A DNA stretch of 11,124 nt from CALCCV01 sp964388665 (GTDB lineage Bacteria > Bdellovibrionota > Bdellovibrionia > Bdellovibrionales > Bdellovibrionaceae). Below, one piece after another: positions 1 through 7,821 of this stretch. The stretch is from the NCBI GenBank assembly GCA_964388665.1, contig CAYMBJ010000102.1, forward strand, positions 1 to 11,124, given 5' to 3'. A program made the position numbers and the translations under genes. The notes beneath the pieces are model-generated. The model did no database searches. It saw only the letters and a list, made by a program, of their open reading frames with translations, and was not told the DNA's origin. The stretch's first letter is position 1. Every line of letters begins with the position of its first letter.

Positions 1-6
1 ACAACA

Positions 7-26
7 TTTTGATTTAAAAATCAAAA
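7..26. repeat. AT-rich inverted repeat in the leader
   Basis: The arms TTTTGATTT (7-15) and AAATCAAAA (18-26) are perfect reverse complements around a 2-base centre. It is the first of three inverted repeats in the 123-bp non-coding leader of the transfer operon. It could be an operator or the weak end structure of an upstream gene; the sequence does not decide. No coding sequence was recognised in 1-123. Confidence 0.5.
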
Positions 27-47
27 AATTATGAGTTTTTCAGGAGC

Positions 48-65
48 CTGCTAATTGATTAGTAG
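48..65. repeat. Imperfect inverted repeat in the leader
   Basis: CTGCTAAT (48-55) and ATTAGTAG (58-65) pair at 7 of 8 positions as DNA; the remaining position is a G-U wobble in RNA. It lies 2 bp before the next inverted repeat, so the two could form consecutive hairpins in the leader RNA or a compound operator. Confidence 0.4.
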
Positions 66-67
66 CT

Positions 68-101
68 CAGTAGGGCTGGCCCTACTGGGTCGGTCCTACT
101 G
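68..101 (+). promoter_or_regulatory. Hairpin with duplicated 3' arm before the T4SS operon
   Basis: CAGTAGGG (68-75) and CCCTACTG (80-87) are perfect 8-bp arms around CTGG. In RNA the stem can extend by about three pairs, including wobbles. A second copy of the 3' arm, CCTACTG, follows at 95-101, so the 5' arm has two possible partners. No T-run follows, so it is not a standard intrinsic terminator. Possible roles are an operator, an attenuator-like switch or a translational control element, because it ends 11 bases before the ribosome binding site at 112-118. No convincing -35/-10 pair was seen. Confidence 0.45.
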
Positions 102-123
102 AACTATTCTATAGGAGGCATGA

Positions 124-453
124 ATGCTTGAAGTGTCGAAAGTGAGTCGCAGCCTGGATCAGAAAACCCTGATTTTTTGGCTGGAGATCACGGACATATT
201 TGCTCTGGTTACATTTTGTTCTCTGCTGAACCTAGCCTTTGGCGGAACAGTACTCAAAGTCTATGCCGTTTATCTTCCGACCCTTGTACTGGCAGTTACG
301 CTGATTCTCGCGAAGCGAGGAAAGCCTGAGGGATTTCTTCTACATTTCTTAAAGTTCCATCTCCGGGCTAAGCATCTTAGCTGTTTTCAAGGTGGCCCAG
401 AGAGTTTTGCACTTTCAAGAGCCATCTCCATGCGCAGAAAGGGACAACAATGA
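124..453 (+). CDS. traL: TraL/VirB3-like T4SS inner-membrane protein
   Basis: A 109-residue protein resembling the TraL/VirB3 family, small inner-membrane components that work with the VirB4/TraC ATPase in pilus assembly. There are two hydrophobic segments at about 22-40 and 47-63. A basic loop then leads to an amphipathic stretch (RGKPEG, residues 65-70, then LLHFLKFHL), as in TraL-type proteins. The ATG at 124 has a strong site TAGGAGG five bases upstream; another ATG at 120 ends after three codons. Its stop overlaps the ATG of the next gene (ATGA), and VirB3-VirB4 adjacency is the classic order. The assignment rests on size, topology and context more than on motifs. Confidence 0.68.
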   Translation: MLEVSKVSRSLDQKTLIFWLEITDIFALVTFCSLLNLAFGGTVLKVYAVYLPTLVLAVTLILAKRGKPEGFLLHFLKFHLRAKHLSCFQGGPESFALSRAISMRRKGQQ

Positions 454-2861
454 AAACCCAAGCACTCATAAACCAGTTAGAAATCTGGGGGTTCGAGGAC
501 GGAATCGCAATCTTCAAAGACCGCTCCTTGGGATTTGGATTTCACTTATCTAGCCATGACATCTCGTGTGAGTCGGATGAAAAAATAAACCAAATCAAAG
601 GGCAGCTCCACACCTTCCTGGGAAGTTTGCCTTCGGGGATAGACATTCAATTTAATCAGTCAGTCGAGAAGGTTGGAAAGCGCGACCTTGACGAGCATTT
701 AAGTTTTTCCAGGAGAGCGATCCCGCTCATTCGCCATGTCGCAGAGGCAAGATATCAGAAATTCTCCGAACTGGATGAATCCGGCGTGCTCCCGTTACGG
801 AAAAACTTTGTCTTTGTTCGTATTCCCTTTGACGACCAAATAGCCGCAAAGGTGCGCATCTTAGATTTGAGTATTCGTCGTGCTCATGATGAAAGCGAAG
901 CTCGACTCAATCGTGCACTTGCGCGTGCTCAGTCCATTCAAGCAGAGATCGAAAGAAATTTGATCGCCGCTGGATTTGTGGTCAGGCGCTTTCAAACCTC
1001 TGAAGTAGTCGAAAAGATATTTGATACCTGGAATCCGCACCACCCGCTTGGGCTGGGACATTTTGATGAAACTGACATTAGGGATCGCGTGTTGCTTACG
1101 GAGCTGGTAAAAGACATAAAAGGATTTCGCCTTGGTTCAGTCCATCACCGGGTAGTTACCCTTAAAATTCTTCCCGAGCAGACTTTTGCAGGCATGGCAG
1201 CAGCCCTTACTGATCTTCCATTTGCATCACGGCTCTTTCTTTCAGTTCATGTGCCGGATCAATCTAAAGAAATCGAGTGGCTTAAGCTCAATCGCCGAAT
1301 GGCCTATGCATTAGTTGTCGGCAAAAAGGGCGTGTCGGATCTCGAATCAGAGGCTAAACTCCAAGACATTGAGGATCTCCTAAGTGCTGTTGTAAAAGAT
1401 GGTGAGAAGATATTCTCGGCCTCCCTTGCAATTGTTCTCCGCTCGGAAGATGAACATGAATTAGAGGCACAGGTCAGCCATGTCCTTCAAATCATCCGGG
1501 AACTTTCGGGGTCAGAAGGCTACATGGAAACCTATGCGTCTTTTGATGTATTCGCCACGAGCTCAATTCCCAATGCCCGCAACAAAGAGCGGGCAAAGCG
1601 CCTCAAATCATCAAACCTAGCAGATCTCATTCCTGTCTTTGGCCTGTGGGAGGGATTTGAAAAGGCATCCGTTCTATTGCGAACTCGAATGGGCTCACTT
1701 TTCAAATTTGATCCATTCTCGCCAAGCCTTACCAATGCCAATCAGATCATTTCAGGCGGTAGCGGCTCAGGAAAAAGTTATCTCACAAACCTTATGGTTG
1801 GCCAGATGCTCTCGCAAAACCCCAGGGTCTATATTTTAGATATCGGCGGCTCATATCAGAAGACCTGTGAATTGCTCGATGGTCAGTACATTTCGCTATC
1901 GATGGCCTCTGGACTCTCGATGAATCCATTTGATCGGGTGCCAGGTAATTCCGTGAGTGATGAAAAAATCAAATTCCTTGTGGCTCTCGTGCAGATCATG
2001 ACCAAAGAGGACGATCAGAAGGCGATTGGAAAACTCGAAAAGGCTGAAATTGAGCGAGCCATTCAACAAGTGTATATCGAAGAGGCCACGCCAAGACTCA
2101 CGCATTTGCGCGAAAGACTCCTCAACTCAGAAATCGATGAAGTCCGCAGGATCGGAAAAATTCTTTCTCTCTGGTGCGGTGACTCTCCATTTGGAAAGCT
2201 CATTGACCGTGAGACAAACATGGGTCTTGAAAAGCGCATTGTGTGCTTTGACTTAAAGGGCCTAGAAGCAAACCCAGATCTTCAGTCCGCGGCCTTATTC
2301 ACGATTACCGATATGGTTTGGCGTGAAGTGCAAAAGAACCGTTCTGAGATGAAGTTTCTGGTTTTCGACGAGTGCTGGCGGTTACTTGAGAGCGATGCCG
2401 GCAGTCAGTTTGTGGCCGAAGTTTTCCGAACATTTCGAAAATATTATGCCTCTGCTGTCGCAATCTCGCAGAACATTGACGATTTTGCCAGAAGCAAAGC
2501 CGCCTCGGCCATTATGCCAAACTCTTCGATCAAATGGGTACTGAAACAGCCAGGGGCTGATTTTAAGAGATTGGCTGAAGTTTTGCGGCTTAATGAACGC
2601 GAAATTGCATTGATTCAAAGTCTGAATCAGGTCAAAGGACAATACTCAGAGGCCTTTCTGATTTGCGAAGACAAAAAAGCTGTTGTGTCGGTTGAGGCCA
2701 CGCCATTTGAGTACTGGCTTGCAACCACAGATCCAATGGATTTTGCATTACTTAAAAAAGAGCAGGCAGACATCAGTCAAACGGGCCTTAGTCTTATTGA
2801 GCATCTCTCAAGGAAGTTTCCAATGGGTGCAGCGAATCTGCGCCCTGATGGGAGGTCGTAA
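450..2861 (+). CDS. traC: TraC/VirB4-family T4SS ATPase
   Basis: An 803-residue ATPase that powers assembly of the conjugative channel and pilus at the inner membrane; the length is usual for F-type TraC. The N-terminal part (about 1-260) has the TraC-like pattern of aromatic and glycine residues (GFGF near residue 29). The C-terminal half is a RecA-like motor with Walker A GGSGSGKS at 436-443, a run ending in an ILDIGGSY-type strand, and Walker B FLVFDE with D640-E641 followed by CWRLLE. A SQN motif lies further on, in the region AVAISQNIDDF. The ATG at 450 has AGGG six bases upstream and overlaps the stop of traL. The next gene starts on the base after its stop codon. No frameshift or missing catalytic residue is seen. 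Confidence 0.95.
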   Translation: MKTQALINQLEIWGFEDGIAIFKDRSLGFGFHLSSHDISCESDEKINQIKGQLHTFLGSLPSGIDIQFNQSVEKVGKRDLDEHLSFSRRAIPLIRHVAEARYQKFSELDESGVLPLRKNFVFVRIPFDDQIAAKVRILDLSIRRAHDESEARLNRALARAQSIQAEIERNLIAAGFVVRRFQTSEVVEKIFDTWNPHHPLGLGHFDETDIRDRVLLTELVKDIKGFRLGSVHHRVVTLKILPEQTFAGMAAALTDLPFASRLFLSVHVPDQSKEIEWLKLNRRMAYALVVGKKGVSDLESEAKLQDIEDLLSAVVKDGEKIFSASLAIVLRSEDEHELEAQVSHVLQIIRELSGSEGYMETYASFDVFATSSIPNARNKERAKRLKSSNLADLIPVFGLWEGFEKASVLLRTRMGSLFKFDPFSPSLTNANQIISGGSGSGKSYLTNLMVGQMLSQNPRVYILDIGGSYQKTCELLDGQYISLSMASGLSMNPFDRVPGNSVSDEKIKFLVALVQIMTKEDDQKAIGKLEKAEIERAIQQVYIEEATPRLTHLRERLLNSEIDEVRRIGKILSLWCGDSPFGKLIDRETNMGLEKRIVCFDLKGLEANPDLQSAALFTITDMVWREVQKNRSEMKFLVFDECWRLLESDAGSQFVAEVFRTFRKYYASAVAISQNIDDFARSKAASAIMPNSSIKWVLKQPGADFKRLAEVLRLNEREIALIQSLNQVKGQYSEAFLICEDKKAVVSVEATPFEYWLATTDPMDFALLKKEQADISQTGLSLIEHLSRKFPMGAANLRPDGRS

Positions 2862-3548
2862 ATGGTGAAAAAATTTACAGCATTTTGCTTTGCGGTTCTC
2901 TTGGCATTTTCGCCAGTCGCACGCGCCGATTTATTCGGTGGCGACGTGGCAGTTCTCGTGCAGATTCTGGCTCAAAATATCAAGCAACTCGTCGAGCTTC
3001 AAAGTATTCTCTCCAATGGAAAAGACAATCTGGCATTAATTAGAGACATTAATCGAGGAATTAACGACTCGCTCAATCTTATTCGAACAATTAGCCCTTA
3101 CGTCAATCCAGGGATGTATGGGGAGCTGAAAAAGGTTGAAGATGTTCTTAAAAAATTCGGGACCATTTATGGCACCGTCGTAGATTCGCCCGACGCCCTC
3201 GCCCAACGCAGCGTCGATACGGCAGTGGCCGAAGCTGTCACTATGAACAATGCAATTTATGACTACACAGCGGAAATCGATAAGATCGGCGAGCAAATCA
3301 AAAACTATTCCCACTCTGTTTCTCCGGGCGGTGCTGCCAAGCTTACAGCTCAATCACTCGGGGTCATACTTCATGTCATGAACCACCAATTGAGAGCGCA
3401 AGGAACTATGATGAAACTTCAAGCCCAGGGAATCGCTCAGACGAACAAACGCGAAAAAGATCACACTGCCGAGTACCTTAAGAGTGCCACTACAATTTCA
3501 GATGCAATGAGAGCCTCGAATCCTAAATTTGAAAGACCGAGGTTCTAA
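2862..3548 (+). CDS. VirB5/TrbJ-like secreted pilus-associated protein
   Basis: A 228-residue protein with a clear Sec signal peptide (basic MVKK, hydrophobic core, cleavage expected after ARA at residue 22). The mature start, FGGDVAVLVQILAQNIKQL, resembles VirB5/TrbJ proteins, and the rest is mostly helical with few aromatic residues. VirB5 proteins are periplasmic and found at the pilus tip, where they help pilus assembly or cell contact. The ATG follows the traC stop directly, with GGGAGG at 2850-2855 six bases upstream. The position between VirB4-like and VirB6-like genes supports the call. Sequence similarity in this family is low, so context carries much of the weight. Confidence 0.72.
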   Translation: MVKKFTAFCFAVLLAFSPVARADLFGGDVAVLVQILAQNIKQLVELQSILSNGKDNLALIRDINRGINDSLNLIRTISPYVNPGMYGELKKVEDVLKKFGTIYGTVVDSPDALAQRSVDTAVAEAVTMNNAIYDYTAEIDKIGEQIKNYSHSVSPGGAAKLTAQSLGVILHVMNHQLRAQGTMMKLQAQGIAQTNKREKDHTAEYLKSATTISDAMRASNPKFERPRF

Positions 3549-4504
3549 TGGATACAGCCTGGCTTGCACAGGAGGCACAAAAGCTCCATGCCATTTTTCA
3601 AAACGCATTTTTTGCGATGCTTGCGACTTTTCTGGTTGTCGCCGTTGTAATGGAATTTCTCAAAATGCCCCTTGGGGATTCACCCGCGTTTGCAACGCTA
3701 GTCGCTCGGTGCTTGATAGCGACTCTGCTCCTGGTGGCCCTACCCGAGGTCATGAATTTTGTAGCTGATTCGACGGATTCGATCGCCAATGAGATTGGTG
3801 ATCTGAATAAATTCAAACTTGTGCTTGGCAGACTCGGAGAGAAACTCCAGGACCTATCATTTTCGTGGACCTCTCTTCGGGATGTCATCACGATCTTGAT
3901 ATCGTTCCTTTCATTTTTCGCACTGTACATCACGGTTTATTTTGCCGAGGCGGCTTTTCTTTTTTGTTGGACACTGATCTATGTTTTCAGCCCCTTGATT
4001 CTAGCCCTCTATGTGTTTCCTAAAACGGCTGGGGCAACGGCAGCTCTTTTTCGTTCTATCATTGAGGTGAGTCTTTGGAAAATTTGTTGGGCGGTGATGG
4101 CTGCACTTCTTTGGAGCACGGCTCTTTCTGATATCAACCAACCCTCGGCCAATATTAATTGGCTAACAAGTATTGTGATGAATCTTATGCTGATGATTTC
4201 AGTCCTAATGACGCCAAGACTCGTTCGAGCAATCTTATCCACTGGCATCAGCGAATTCTCATCAAGCGCCCAGGGTGCCGTCATGAATGCGGCATTGCTA
4301 ACCCAGCCCATTGCTCTTGCAAAGGCAAAAGCGGGTCTGATGTTTGTCCCAAATAAGGTAGGAAGCTTTGCAAGAGCCCGGGCTGTTGAAGGGGCAGCAA
4401 AAGTTTGGAAGGGCGTCGGCGGGAATTCCAATGAAGCGTTTAGCCCCCTTCGAAAACGGCCCACTCGAAAGTCACACAAAACGCCGTCAAGACCCCGTCC
4501 CTAG
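3548..4504 (+). CDS. VirB6/TrbL-like polytopic membrane protein
   Basis: A 318-residue inner-membrane channel component. About six hydrophobic segments are visible, near residues 20-38, 48-70, 112-132, 134-156, 170-193 and 205-224. The tryptophan-rich stretch LWKICWAVMAALLW (176-189) is like VirB6/TrbL proteins, which contact the translocating substrate in the membrane. The C-terminal 30 residues are basic and proline-rich and probably cytoplasmic. The ATG shares one base with the preceding stop (TAATG), with GAGG at 3539-3542. About 50 bases separate it from the next gene; they hold a weak 6-bp inverted repeat (4511-4516/4536-4541) of doubtful meaning. Confidence 0.78.
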   Translation: MDTAWLAQEAQKLHAIFQNAFFAMLATFLVVAVVMEFLKMPLGDSPAFATLVARCLIATLLLVALPEVMNFVADSTDSIANEIGDLNKFKLVLGRLGEKLQDLSFSWTSLRDVITILISFLSFFALYITVYFAEAAFLFCWTLIYVFSPLILALYVFPKTAGATAALFRSIIEVSLWKICWAVMAALLWSTALSDINQPSANINWLTSIVMNLMLMISVLMTPRLVRAILSTGISEFSSSAQGAVMNAALLTQPIALAKAKAGLMFVPNKVGSFARARAVEGAAKVWKGVGGNSNEAFSPLRKRPTRKSHKTPSRPRP

Positions 4505-4553
4505 TCGAAATCCCACATAGCCCAAAAGTTCGCCGGTGGGAGAGAGGATAACC

Positions 4554-5096
4554 ATGAAATTTTCGCAAGCCCATGTGAAGGATGCCTTCGAACGTTCCGC
4601 TTTAAAGCTCGCCTTAATTGGCTTATCTGTAATTTCGCTCACATTTAGCATTCTTCTAGGCCTTGATCTATCAAAAGCGCCTCTCATTATTGAACGCGCC
4701 TGTGAAACCAATCTTCTGGAAGTGAGCAGCACTTCGCAGTCGCAAGAGGAGGTTCTTGCATTTATGCGAGAGGCTGTAGGCCTTCGATTTGATTCCACTG
4801 TCTCTCGCGATCCGTCGGCATTTATGGTTCAAGACCTTTTCGCTGCCAGATCAAAGGAACAAGACGAGCTTAAGCGTGGCGCCGTTGATCAACGGTTGAT
4901 TGTTCGTAGCATTCGCTTTGAGAAAGATCATTTTACTATCGAAGCCGACCGCCTGGTGGCGGTTGGTAAGGCGAGATCCGCTATTCCCATTACCCTGACG
5001 GCGCGTATTTCATCGAAAAATCGAAGCCTCTCAAATCCTTACGGTCTTGTACTCACTAGCATTGAGCAGATACGGGAGGGAAAGCCAAATGACTAA
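4554..5096 (+). CDS. traE: TraE/VirB8-like bitopic T4SS protein
   Basis: A 180-residue protein with a short cytoplasmic N-terminus, one membrane segment at about 17-37 and a periplasmic domain, the topology of TraE and VirB8. The F TraE protein is of similar size (188). The C-terminal part, with a VGK motif and later NPYGLVLTSIEQI, fits TraE-type proteins, which act as an inner-membrane assembly factor of the channel. I chose ATG 4554 because AGAGGA (4543-4548) lies five bases upstream; an in-frame GTG at 4536 has no good ribosome site. The gene overlaps the next by 8 bases. Confidence 0.75.
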   Translation: MKFSQAHVKDAFERSALKLALIGLSVISLTFSILLGLDLSKAPLIIERACETNLLEVSSTSQSQEEVLAFMREAVGLRFDSTVSRDPSAFMVQDLFAARSKEQDELKRGAVDQRLIVRSIRFEKDHFTIEADRLVAVGKARSAIPITLTARISSKNRSLSNPYGLVLTSIEQIREGKPND

Positions 5097-5454
5097 ATGG
5101 ATCATTGTACTTGTTCTTGCTCCTTTGGTTGCTGGCACCAGCACTGGAAAAATTGTCCCATGCGAGGATAGCCGCTCAAGAGTTATTCGTATTCCCAGTG
5201 GACGAGTGACAACACTAAACTTTCCAACTGCTCCTAAAGAAGCAATTCCTGGAGAAGGTGGTTTTGACATCAAACGAATTCAACAGGATCTCGTGATAAA
5301 GTCGATGCGACCAGGTGCCAGAACAAACCTAATTGTGTATTTGGAAAGCCGCCGCTGCTTCTTTCATCTTATCTCATCATTCTCAGGTGATGAGAGCGTC
5401 TTTGTACGAGACCCAAAAGAAAAAACGATTGAGGTGAAATTTGTCGATAAATAG
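5089..5454 (+). CDS. Short VirB9/TraK-like N-terminal domain protein
   Basis: A 121-residue exported protein. Residues 1-16 are a signal-peptide-like segment. The rest is beta-rich, with the pattern of the VirB9/TraK N-terminal domain: a strand around RVIRIPSGRVTTLNF (31-45), DLVIKS (67-72), RPGARTNLIVYL (74-85) and then CFFHL. VirB9 proteins form part of the envelope-spanning core complex. They usually have a second, C-terminal domain that meets VirB7 and VirB10 at the outer membrane; it is absent here, although family members commonly exceed 240 residues. Two cysteines (25 and 90) could form a disulfide. ATG 5089 with GGGAGGG just upstream is preferred over an in-frame TTG at 5047. Its place between VirB8-like and VirB10-like genes fits. 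Confidence 0.62.
   Translation: MTKWIIVLVLAPLVAGTSTGKIVPCEDSRSRVIRIPSGRVTTLNFPTAPKEAIPGEGGFDIKRIQQDLVIKSMRPGARTNLIVYLESRRCFFHLISSFSGDESVFVRDPKEKTIEVKFVDK
5431..5434 (+). promoter_or_regulatory. Ribosome binding site deciding the TTG start at 5441
   Basis: GAGG lies six bases before TTG 5441, inside the 3' end of the VirB9-like gene. The VirB10-like reading frame has no in-frame ATG before the membrane segment, so this TTG is the best available start. Confidence 0.55.
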
Positions 5455-6340
5455 CGAATCCCTTCCTCAAACAATTCATGAGGATCGTATAGATGCACCA
5501 TTCGGCAAACGACTCTATGATGAAGCCGTTATCAAGAGCTTTAAGAGCGTCACGAGAATCAAGTTCTGGGGTTCGTTTTTGCTCGTTACAGTACTCTGGT
5601 TACTTCTGGAAATTGCTCCATCTGATCGTGTCAAACGGCTAACGGCAAAACCGATCGAGTTTGAAAATAGGATAGCTCAATCAGGACCTGAAGGAAATCG
5701 GATCAACATTCCATCCTTGGTCCCACAATTTCAAAGAACTCAGCCAAAAGTCACTTGGCCAAAGGGAAAAGTCACACCGATTCAAGTGTTGAGCTTTATA
5801 AACAACAGGGAAATTCCACCTGGTGCTGAGGCCAAGGCCACCTTATTGACGGGAGCAACGAACGGCCTGATCAAGGCCCGACTTGTAGAGGCCTTGAAAG
5901 TGGATGGAGTATCGCTCTTGGATGCAGGCGTGTTGTTGATCGGGCAAGGGCGCTCGACAGAAGAACGACTTTTTGTGGATTTCAAAAAAGCTGTTTTTCG
6001 AGACGGCAAGACCATCACTATTTCAGCTCAGGCCTATGACACCAGCGATTCAATCCTTGGTTTAAAGGGCTCGCGTGTTGGTGATGCAACATTAAAGCTT
6101 GCCGCTAGCTCGGGCCTTCATTTTATCTCAGGCCTTGCGACGGGACTTCAGGCTCCCTCAGTTGATGAGGCTGGCAGACCTCGACGGCCCTCAACTTCAG
6201 ACGCCGCGCTCACTGGTGTTGCCCAAGCTTCAAGCGAGCAAGCCAAATCATATATGGAGAGCATCAAAGGCCGCCCAGTCATAATTGAAGTAAAAAGTGG
6301 AACTACCTTTATCGTTACATTCGACGGAGGTAACCAGTGA
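5441..6340 (+). CDS. TraB/VirB10-like T4SS core protein
   Basis: A 299-residue protein of the VirB10/TraB/TrbI family, which spans both membranes and links the ATPases to the outer-membrane pore. It has a cytoplasmic N-terminus, one membrane helix at about 43-59, then a short linker and the VirB10 beta-barrel domain. Visible family signatures are EIPPGAEAKATL (124-135), GVLLIGQG (163-170), the strand RLFVDF (176-181), a D200 to G212 glycine-rich turn (LGLKGSRVGD) and the terminal RPVIIEVKSGTTF (278-290). It is compact: the proline-rich periplasmic linker of VirB10 is nearly missing. The start is TTG with GAGG six bases upstream, overlapping the previous gene by 14 bases. Its TGA overlaps the GTG of the next gene. 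Confidence 0.82.
   Translation: MSINSESLPQTIHEDRIDAPFGKRLYDEAVIKSFKSVTRIKFWGSFLLVTVLWLLLEIAPSDRVKRLTAKPIEFENRIAQSGPEGNRINIPSLVPQFQRTQPKVTWPKGKVTPIQVLSFINNREIPPGAEAKATLLTGATNGLIKARLVEALKVDGVSLLDAGVLLIGQGRSTEERLFVDFKKAVFRDGKTITISAQAYDTSDSILGLKGSRVGDATLKLAASSGLHFISGLATGLQAPSVDEAGRPRRPSTSDAALTGVAQASSEQAKSYMESIKGRPVIIEVKSGTTFIVTFDGGNQ
6326..6330 (+). promoter_or_regulatory. Ribosome binding site for the GTG start at 6337
   Basis: GGAGG lies six bases before GTG 6337. The strong site and the GTGA overlap with the preceding stop support this non-ATG start and translational coupling. Confidence 0.6.
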
Positions 6341-7821
6341 GGAACCAATCCACGCTTGATCAGCGCCTAGAAATTTTGCGAGTTCGCTTGTGGGATATCG
6401 GACAAGTTTTTGTTGAGCTTTGGAAGGGCCTTGGTCGTAAAGAGCCGGCCCTATTTCGCTTTGTCTTAGCCTCTCTAACTATTGCGTTAACTATACTTTT
6501 TCAGATGGATGTTTGGGCGTTTAAGCGATTGAACTTTTGGGAGTTTTATCCAGCCGATGGCTGGATCTTTAGGATTTATGTGATGATTATGGTTTGGCTA
6601 CCAATTCTCACCTATGGTGTTTGGATCAGAAATGACAAAAGGCAATTCGCCAAAAATTTGAAAGAGGTCTATGACCTCGTGGGCCTGAAAAATGCTATCG
6701 GGTCATATCCTAATTTCCTGAGTCTTGAACCCCTCTCTGGCGGGACAATGAAGCTGAGATTGACGAACGGCGCTTTTACATTAAAGGAATGGCAAAGTAA
6801 AAAAGATCGTCTTGCCGCAAATATGCGGGTCTTTATTGACGAGATCAAACAGGTTCAAGAAAGAGGTATCATTGAATTGACTTTTTCCTATGATCCTATG
6901 CCTGCCAAAGTCACGATAGAAAACATTTTTGCGTACCGGGATTACCGCTATTTCATTGGGCGCGACCGATCGAAGTCATACGTCGGCAATTTTTCTGATA
7001 GTCCGCATCTACTCATCGCGGGTGAATCTGGCGGCGGTAAATCAACTTTTATGCGTCAACTCATAGCCACAGTTAAACTCAATCAGCCTGAAGCTGAGTT
7101 TCATTTGATCGATCTTAAAGGTGGTGTGGAGTTTGGCCATTTTGAGAAATTTCCTGGTATGAAAGTCGTGACAGAAATGAGTTCCGTTGCGGCGGCCCTT
7201 AAGACAATCACAGGAAACATTAAGGTCAGGTCACAGGCTCTGAAATCGCGAAGACTCACTAAGGTCGAGGAGTTCTTCTCCTCGGACGAATTTCGTAAGT
7301 TAAGCCCTGAGGCACGCGTCAAGCACGTTCTGGGACGCCGGGTTTTTGTCCTAGTTGATGAGTGCGCAGAGGTCTTTCTATTTGGCCTTGGTCACAATGC
7401 TGCTCAGACACGAGAGATCCGGGCAGCCGTGAGCACAATTGCGCGCCTGGGCCGATTTGTAGGGATTCATGTGATTCTGGGCACCCAGCGTCCCGACAAG
7501 CAGGCTGTCGATCCCCAGGTAAAAACGAATCTGACATCAGTGGTGTCTTTCAGAATTCATGATCTGGGGGGAAGTCTCGCAGTTCTTGGAACTGGACGCG
7601 CAACAGATCTTCCGCAAATTCTGGGCCGTGCGATTTTGCGTAGCGGGGCCAATGAACATGAAATTCAGACTCCTTACTTGGATTTCGGCGCGGCTATGAA
7701 ACTCCTTGAAGAAAAATTCAAGGAAAGTCTCGACGACAATGAAGCCAATGGAGAAACTAAAAATGGCAAACTCGAAGACCAGTCAAAACAAGAAGCGCCT
7801 GAATCCGATACTCTTAAGTAA
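6337..7821 (+). CDS. FtsK/SpoIIIE-type ATPase, probable T4SS coupling protein
   Basis: A 494-residue membrane-anchored DNA motor. Two hydrophobic segments lie at about 40-58 and 79-97, followed by a linker and an FtsK-like ATPase domain. Walker A is GESGGGKST (229-237), a LIDLKGG strand follows at 257-263, Walker B is VFVLVDE (336-342), and LGTQRP (381-386) comes before the FtsK pattern of VKTNLTSVVSFRI and LPQILGRAILRSG. It lacks the FtsK C-terminal gamma domain; the tail is acidic and hydrophilic. The position between the VirB10-like gene and the relaxase gene argues for a coupling protein that passes the relaxase-DNA complex to the channel, in place of a VirD4/TraD protein. The GTG start is supported by GGAGG. 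A role in chromosome or plasmid partition is a less likely alternative. Confidence 0.85.
   Translation: MRNQSTLDQRLEILRVRLWDIGQVFVELWKGLGRKEPALFRFVLASLTIALTILFQMDVWAFKRLNFWEFYPADGWIFRIYVMIMVWLPILTYGVWIRNDKRQFAKNLKEVYDLVGLKNAIGSYPNFLSLEPLSGGTMKLRLTNGAFTLKEWQSKKDRLAANMRVFIDEIKQVQERGIIELTFSYDPMPAKVTIENIFAYRDYRYFIGRDRSKSYVGNFSDSPHLLIAGESGGGKSTFMRQLIATVKLNQPEAEFHLIDLKGGVEFGHFEKFPGMKVVTEMSSVAAALKTITGNIKVRSQALKSRRLTKVEEFFSSDEFRKLSPEARVKHVLGRRVFVLVDECAEVFLFGLGHNAAQTREIRAAVSTIARLGRFVGIHVILGTQRPDKQAVDPQVKTNLTSVVSFRIHDLGGSLAVLGTGRATDLPQILGRAILRSGANEHEIQTPYLDFGAAMKLLEEKFKESLDDNEANGETKNGKLEDQSKQEAPESDTLK

Noticed and set aside
68..87. The CAGTAGGG/CCCTACTG hairpin as an intrinsic terminator of an upstream gene
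   Set aside because: No T-run follows the stem and it sits right before the ribosome site of the first gene, so a regulatory role is more likely.
4009..4479. A 156-codon open frame on the minus strand
   Set aside because: It lies wholly within the VirB6-like gene, has no protein features of its own, and all supported genes are on the plus strand.
4511..4541. TCCCAC/GTGGGA inverted repeat between the VirB6-like and VirB8-like genes
   Set aside because: The arms are only 6 bp with a 19-base loop and no T-run, too weak to call a terminator or operator.
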